The notes under the pieces: generated by a model
Database searches by the model: none
Told to the model about the DNA's origin: nothing
Seen by the model: only the letters and a program-made list of their open reading frames with translations
Source of the DNA: Clarkia xantiana subsp. parviflora
Lineage: Eukaryota; Streptophyta; Magnoliopsida; Myrtales; Onagraceae
Length of the DNA: 64,000 nucleotides
Direction: 5' to 3'
Assembly (NCBI GenBank): GCA_036873135.1
Contig: JAPTYO010000010.1
Location: forward strand, 18,531,772 to 18,595,771
Program-made: the position numbers and the translations under genes
Part shown: positions 58,501 through 64,000 of the stretch, piece by piece
Layout of the letters: the number at the start of each line of letters is the position of its first letter
Numbering within the stretch: position 1 is the stretch's first letter

Positions 58501-58710
58501 TGATGGAAATACACACAGTGGGACCTTATTGGGGCTCACCCACATTTAAAACACAACTAAAAACCGAGATGGACACCCCGACACGTAAACACCCTAAAAA
58601 ACCACATCCGGTCCTAGTCTACGGAAGCATAAGGAGAATGAGAGCATATATACGGATCAAGACCTCGGAGGCGCACTCTACGGACGAACCTCGACAGGCT
58701 TAATCCAACA
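58501..58710 (+). repeat. 5' LTR of gypsy element 3, internally shortened
   Basis: Only 210 bp against 650-840 bp in its relatives. The TATA box and conserved stem-loop are missing, so an internal deletion is likely between about 58600 and 58620. Confidence 0.65.
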
Positions 58711-59293
58711 TTGGCGTCGTCCTCTGGGATTCGAACAAAAGCCACGGTATCCTACAAGCGACTTGAGTACGAAAGACTGACGATAACACGAGGAATGACA
58801 ACAAGTGGCCACTCGATGGGAGATCCGCCGGCAAGGAACTAACCACCTCCAGAAAGCTCAAGGCCACCCCGACCCTTGAAGAAGCAAACACCATAGGCGC
58901 TCACCCAAATAAAAATTAAAATATGGTAATCAATAATCTTAAAGAATTTCGGCCGAAACTTGTAACTTGGTGCCTAAGAAATTAAAAAAACTTACCTTGT
59001 AAATCTCATTAGGGTTTGGCCAAAAAACACCAAATTGGAAACAAGTAGTCAAATTTCAAGATCAAATTTTAATAAGATCTACAATCCAATGTTTGATTTT
59101 GGTAAAAACCCATTTTTTCTTGAAGATCATAAACATCAAATTTTACTAAGAACATCATGAAAATTTCGGCCCTAACAATTGTAAAAATCGGAAATTTTAA
59201 ATTATCATTCTTTAAAATTTCGGCATCACCTTTAAAAATCAAGAACACTAATTTATCAAAATCAAGAACTTCTAACACGGGCTCTGATACCAC

Positions 59294-59894
59294 TGTTGGA
59301 TTATGGGGTTGAATACTACGGAAACATAAATAAGGCACATGCTTGTAATCAGAATTACGCAGCGGAAGATGTGCACATACCTTAAACCTTTTCCGTAGTC
59401 CCAAGGATCCTGCTGAGGGAGTTCGTAATCCACCGAACGGAACCTGTAGAAGTTCTTGTTAAGGAAGTCCTACGTGGTATTAGCTCCACAGCAAAGCCTG
59501 TTATCGATTCTTGGTAGGGACGGATCTCCAGAGTGTTTTGTTCTAAGCAAATTGGCGCACCATTGGTGGTGCAGTATGGTTCTGCCGAAACTATGTACTA
59601 GGGGGGAGGGTTTTCTCTCAAATCACCACTTAGGAGGAATTGTGAAATTTTCCTTAAGAAAACCCTAACACTCTTTTTTTATAGGAGGAGCAAAGTAGAC
59701 AAAAGTCCACTTTGCCCCTACACTAATAGTTTCGGCCGGCCATGTATAAGGGAGGCCCAATATTTGGGCCTCTCATGTCAATTGGGATTTAGGTCAAGCC
59801 AAATTTCCCTAATGTGACATTTACCCAATTTTTTAGGTAACGTATACATATTAATGGGCTCCTAATTACGGCACCCAATCACCATATGCTAACA
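59294..59894 (-). repeat. LTR of copia element 2
   Basis: 601 bp, minus-strand TGTTAGCATATGGTGATTGG...ATCCAACA, homologous throughout to 22810-23418. Confidence 0.85.
59690..59715 (-). promoter_or_regulatory. Palindrome beside the copia 2 LTR TATA box
   Basis: GCAAAGTAGAC, AAAA, GTCCACTTTGC. It lies just upstream (minus strand) of TATAAAAAAAG (59683-59673), at the same place as the palindrome in copia 1. Confidence 0.55.
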
Positions 59895-60531
59895 TTTATG
59901 ATACTGGAGGCGAAAGAAGCACCGAAATAAAGCAAAGGAGTAAGTCCAGCCCTGACGATAGCACAAAACCAGAAACCCGACCGAAGCCCGAAGGGCATTG
60001 GGAGAAAGATCCAACAGGGAAATCTAAAAGAAGCGGCTAATCTCGACAAGCTCCGGGCAGTACGGGAAGCGCAATCCACTGCGTACCTGGACAACATATA
60101 GAGCCGCCAATACCAGAGGGAGGAAGAGTAACATCCCCAATCTTGAATTTCTGACAATGGTCAAAGGGGTAGATAGCATCCTCATTATCAGTCAAGCCAG
60201 CAAGTATGACATGGGCATGGTACTCCTTAGCTTTAAGGGAGTTACCCGCATACCTTCGACCAAGATGCTCGATATAGTCACCTGACTCAGCATCACTCAG
60301 AACCACGGACCAGCGAACCGACTTGCCGCCAGACTTAGAATCAGCATCTGCTCCAGGGGAGACATCCATAACTACATCTTTTAAATCATTCACCTCGGTC
60401 TCTGACACCGACCCCAACCCAGATACCGACTCGGAGGAGGCAGAAACATTCCAATCTTCGCTAGAGCCGGATGTCCAATAATGATCGGAAAAAATAATAA
60501 CGGGGTCTCTAGGAAAATGAGACTTACTCAT
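59895..60531 (-). pseudogene. Antisense gene relic of gypsy element 3
   Basis: Starts ATG at 60531 (MSKSHFPRDP, parallel to MSKFTTPLSQ of element 2), an acidic stretch, then AIYPFDHCQKFKIGDVTLPP. A frameshift lies near 60040-60060, after which the other frame gives WIFLPMPFGLRSGFWFCAIV, clearly parallel to LDLAPNGIRVWTCFRVLL of element 2. It is cut at 59895 by copia 2. Confidence 0.72.
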
Positions 60532-61848
60532 GATGGAGAGGTCGTGAGCCCGTATCAACAAGAGCAGAAATCCACTAGTAGGAATCCAAGAGTCAACACA
60601 ACGTGAACAGCCTACATCACAAAACAAAACAATTGTTACCACCAAGAAGGAATCACTGTCCCGACAAGCAAATGCAATTGCAAAAATCTCACAATAACTA
60701 GGGCGGGGACAGACGAATACACAATGAAGACAACGAGTGTAAACATGCATTTATGAGAAGGATACACCTATCTCATATTATGAACAACACATACAACGCA
60801 CATATCAAGATGATAAAACCATCCTATGTTTACCACGAAATAACAACGCCAACATAAATGACATACGGAGGAAAGGGGCCTCCTACGCACGTCACAAAAG
60901 CAATACTCCCGAACGTCCGACACAAGGACACCTTACCTCCTATGCTAAAAATAGGGGAAGCACACCACCCACTCTTTAAATTGGCGGGATTGCCAAAATA
61001 CCATGGACATTCGTCACAACGACATCAATGTTTATAACCAACAAGCCCATTTTGGGGGCAAGGATGTAAGGGTCACTCCCCACATCAACAATGCCTAATA
61101 CGAGGGCACAACAATACTATTAACAAATGACAAGCACAAAAGGTAAACACCTATGTCCTTACCACCTCTAACAAGGGCAGGAATGCATATTTTTTGATCT
61201 TATACCACATGTCAACTTGGCAAGTGTCACAAGACGCCAACAACATAAAGAAAAACACCTCTAGTACGCCATATCAATTGGCTCAATAGGGGTGCAAATC
61301 ACCAGATGCGAAATTCTTCGATCAAATATCACCCAAGGATCATAACATAAAACCAGGGCAATCAACAAAATTGGTAACATAGAACTCTACAATATTCAAC
61401 CAAGGTAATCATCCACAAAATCAAGTTCAAAGGTAACACCTTCATGAATAGTGCAAAGCACTTACTACACATTTAATCATGTTACGCTTAGAATCTTCCG
61501 TTGAAAGCAAAACACATTAGCACGTGTATACGTAAGTATCGCACCAACACGAGCGAAAACAAACTTTAACGTCATGAACACCACCTGCTAGGAACAAACC
61601 GGAATACCACAGACATATACACAGACACGAACGAATTACTAGCACGTAGTATATAGATGCATAGTAATAATCTTAATACCATAAAGAAAATTAACCCCCA
61701 TAGAAGGGACGAGCATTAGACAACACATTGAAAAGGGAAAACTCACCAAGACAGAGTACGACACCTCCAAACAATCCCAACTCGGGTATAAATCCACTCA
61801 AAATAGAGTCAAGAAATGGTTACACCATTTCTTAACTAGGGGGGCAAG
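60532..61848 (+). other. Internal non-coding part of gypsy element 3
   Basis: Promoter side of the antisense relic; A/C-rich, no ORF of note. It ends in the polypurine tract CTAGGGGGGCAAG just before the 3' LTR. Confidence 0.5.
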
Positions 61849-62745
61849 TGATGGATATACACCCAGTGGGACCTTATTGGGGCTCACCCACATTTAAAAC
61901 ACGACTAAAAACTGAGATGGACACCCCGATGCGTTAACACCCTCAAAAACCGGGTGGTTACCATGATGAAATTAGACAAAGAAATTTAACGACAAAGACT
62001 TGTTTTTTATAAAATAAAAAACCACGCTCTATTTTTATCATGGAGGAGGATACATGCGTATTGTGTCATAATATTGTTATTTCCTCTTGATATATATATA
62101 TATATATATTCAGATTTTAAGTGTTCAATAATCGAGACGCTTCATTAAAAGAAACATTTATAGTATATTTAGGCTCCAAACCAATAACAATCATCTTCAC
62201 TCATACTGGATCAACATATAAATATACTTTTTTTTCTCAAATTTGAACCCGAAACTTCTAATTAAGAAATGAAGTAATGACTCACTAATGTACTGCCTAA
62301 TGCTAATTATTGTTATTTTTCTTTTCTGTGAATGCTTATTGTTTTAGTAAAGTTTTTCTGGCAAAAAAAAAAGAGCATCATAGGCTGGGTTTGTATAGTA
62401 CAACTCCTCATCAGCCAGGTCCAATATTAATAATCAAAGCGGTAGACACTACACATACTATGGGCTCAGCCAACTACGGATACTTGGGTAAAACCAAGTT
62501 CCAACCACATCAATCTTAGCTGCCATAGTTACCAAATTATGCGAAAGGAAAATAACAGAACGTTTGACGTTACACAAAGCTACAAACGGTAAACTAAAAA
62601 GCCTCTTTAGGCTTATACATGCAATAAAGATGTAACAACTTTGAAATATATATATATATATATATATACCAATAAAAGTGTGACACTTTTCATTATAATA
62701 TTGGTTTGGTGTAAACACCAAGCCTACACAAAAATTTCCCATATA

Positions 62746-62776
62746 CTAGACACCAGCCCGCGCTACTCGCGCGCGT
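62746..62776 (-). mobile_element. Helitron-like 3' terminus, copy 1
   Basis: On the minus strand a GC hairpin (CGCGCGAGTAGCGCGGG) is followed about 8 bp later by CTAG and then T. This is the layout of plant Helitron 3' ends (short hairpin, CTRR, insertion before T). The 5' TC end was not located. Confidence 0.5.
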
Positions 62777-63203
62777 ATTGTCTTCATGAGAACGTTACAA
62801 AGACATGACCACGTAGACTCTGGGACGATACAAGAGCATGATTATTTCGACTCCGAGGAATATACAAGAATATGATCATTCCGACTCCGGGTAAGATACA
62901 TTAATAGTCTTATTAAGAAAATTTGTATTAAAATATAAAATATAATATTATAAAATAAAATATAAAGTTAAATGCTCGAGCGACCGAAAGTAAGAATGAT
63001 CTATATAAATGCTCAAGCGACCGGGACTTTTATTGAGACCGGAGTAATATATATATATATATATTATTGGGCCGGCCTAATTTTATGGATTCAGGGAGCT
63101 AACTCGTCCTTAATCCGCTCCAGTCTTCCTCCATTACACTCGATCCATTGTTTTCATTACTTGGTGGGCTTAGTCGAGACTCGAGACTATGTTTTATATA
63201 TAA

Positions 63204-63233
63204 CTAGGTGTTGACCCCGCGCTATGCGCGAGG
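63204..63233 (-). mobile_element. Helitron-like 3' terminus, copy 2
   Basis: Minus strand CCTCGCGCATAGCGCGGGG, then TCAACA, CTAG and T. Same architecture and sequence type as the end at 62746, about 460 bp away and in the same orientation. Confidence 0.5.
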
Positions 63234-64000
63234 CGACCTGTTAAACCGTACACGTTTACTTGTATGTAAAAGATTGAGATTATATTTTCAGTTGGTTGCA
63301 TTCATTAATATTTTCTTTCTAGTCGAAAATATATTATATATAATAAAATAAAGTATAATTATTTACCAACTTGAAGGGGGAAAATTCGGGTAAAATATGT
63401 ATATATATAATTTGAGTCATAATCATATCAGGAAGTTATGTTGAATTTGTCTTCTAAATTATGGCATTTCGAAGAAATTAGCCATATGATGTTAATAAAA
63501 AATTTACACTTCGTCTTTCTATTGAACCAAATAGTTCAATATTTTTTTTCAAAAAATTTAACCATAATATTAAAGTGGGTTGTTTTATAAGAAATTGAAT
63601 AATGATTATAGTAGTCTAGTTAAAGATGAGCGATTTTAGTATTATTTTTTACTTTTCGACATTTATTCAATAGGTAAAATTTATTGAATATACAACCTGC
63701 ATGATTACGTGAATGAAAAATGAATTTTTTTTTTTCATTTTAATAGACTATAAAATAAACATATTTGTAAAGTGTAAAGGAAACTCTTTAAACTTTTTGC
63801 AATAGATAATATGATGTCCGTATTTTTTTATTTTAAAGTTTAGAATTTAGATTTTTTTTAATTTGTGAAGAAAACAGTCAAATGATAATTAGGGTATAAA
63901 TTTTTGACCCGCGTGTAGCGCGTGGGGTTATTTGGTAAATTGATAATTTTGTTTTTGTTTTTTGAAAAATAGTTTGGTTTTTTCATGTTTTTTTCATGTT

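Larger units (their letters stand above)
58908..59894 (-). mobile_element. Ty1-copia element 2, LTR and leader only
   Basis: Minus strand: LTR 59894-59294, primer site TGGTATCAGAGC, then about 385 bp of leader homologous to copia 1 (22380-22809). It stops near 58908, at gypsy 3 sequence. The coding part and second LTR are gone. Confidence 0.8.
58501..61957 (+). mobile_element. Ty3-gypsy element 3, deleted and invaded by copia element 2
   Basis: It starts TGATGGAAATACACACAGTG (58501). A shortened 5' LTR ends CCAACA at 58710, followed by a TTGGCGTCG primer site. A purine tract AGGGGGGCAAG ends at 61848, and a second TGATGGATATACACCCAGTG starts the 3' LTR, truncated near 61957. Over about 90 bp the two LTR heads are nearly identical. 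The interior keeps only a trace of Gag start (ATG near 58797), then copia 2, then the antisense gene relic. Confidence 0.8.
61958..64000. other. Intergenic AT-rich region with Helitron-like ends
   Basis: No gene recognised. (TA)n runs lie near 62090-62110, 62648-62668 and 63047-63064. Besides the two Helitron-like ends listed separately, 63907-63928 carries a related hairpin sequence (ACCCGCGTGTAGCGCGTGGGG) without a CTAG end. Confidence 0.35.

Noticed and set aside
58009..58514. Short ORFs before gypsy element 3
   Set aside because: 60-87 codons, AT-rich, on both strands, no motif, no splice partners.
1..64000. Transfer RNA or ribosomal RNA genes
   Set aside because: No cloverleaf with intact A and B boxes and acceptor stem was seen; the tRNA-like heads found belong to SINEs, and the GGCGCC/TGGTATCAGAGC matches are retroelement primer sites.

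Overview
This is nuclear DNA of a flowering plant, almost certainly a eudicot. The evidence is plant-type introns with GT-AG borders, the plant-only gene families MUR3 (xyloglucan galactosyltransferase) and INDETERMINATE DOMAIN zinc fingers, and dense nested LTR retrotransposons, MITEs and SINEs. I cannot name the species. Host genes fill about 11 kb; most of the rest is transposon or decayed transposon.

Layout. 1-3548: the 3' part of a DYRK-family kinase gene (+) with the same MITE in three of its introns. 5028-7958: an intact seven-exon TM9SF/EMP70 membrane protein gene (+). 8.2-9.9 kb: a MITE nested in a MITE, with a GC-rich 21-bp minisatellite. 10199-12181: an intact two-exon MUR3-like gene (-). 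13.2-14.15 kb: a SINE and a fold-back MITE, both with perfect target-site duplications (TSDs). 14.58-23.88 kb: a MITE split by a Ty3-gypsy element, itself invaded by a Ty1-copia element. 24.0-29.5 kb: a MITE, a second SINE copy and an RNase H relic. 29.58-41.60 kb: a MITE split by an 11.2-kb LTR element. 45.8-48.2 kb: a gypsy relic on the minus strand. 49769-53280: an intact four-exon IDD14/15/16-type C2H2 zinc-finger gene (+), including a 22-residue last exon. 53.9-58.5 kb: a LINE relic, a 250-bp tandem repeat and a third SINE. 58.5-61.96 kb: a third gypsy relic invaded by a second copia copy. 62.7-63.25 kb: two Helitron-like 3' ends.

The host genes are unrelated housekeeping or developmental genes that happen to lie close together. 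The most unusual part is the set of related non-autonomous Ty3-gypsy elements. The best-preserved one (29911-41069) has Gag, a retropepsin and then a second Gag-like module with its own CHHC knuckle. It has no recognisable reverse transcriptase, RNase H or integrase. On the opposite strand it carries a five-exon gene whose splice phases agree except for one apparent 1-nt deletion. Three of the gypsy lineages share an LTR stem-loop whose paired bases have changed together. The two copia copies share a covarying palindrome next to the TATA box. A MULE-like MITE group (9-bp TSDs, TIRs starting GGGT) shows GC-rich, rearranging cores and repeatedly served as landing site for the retroelements.

All boundaries were read by eye from splice signals, TSDs and alignment of copies within the window. 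No database search was possible.
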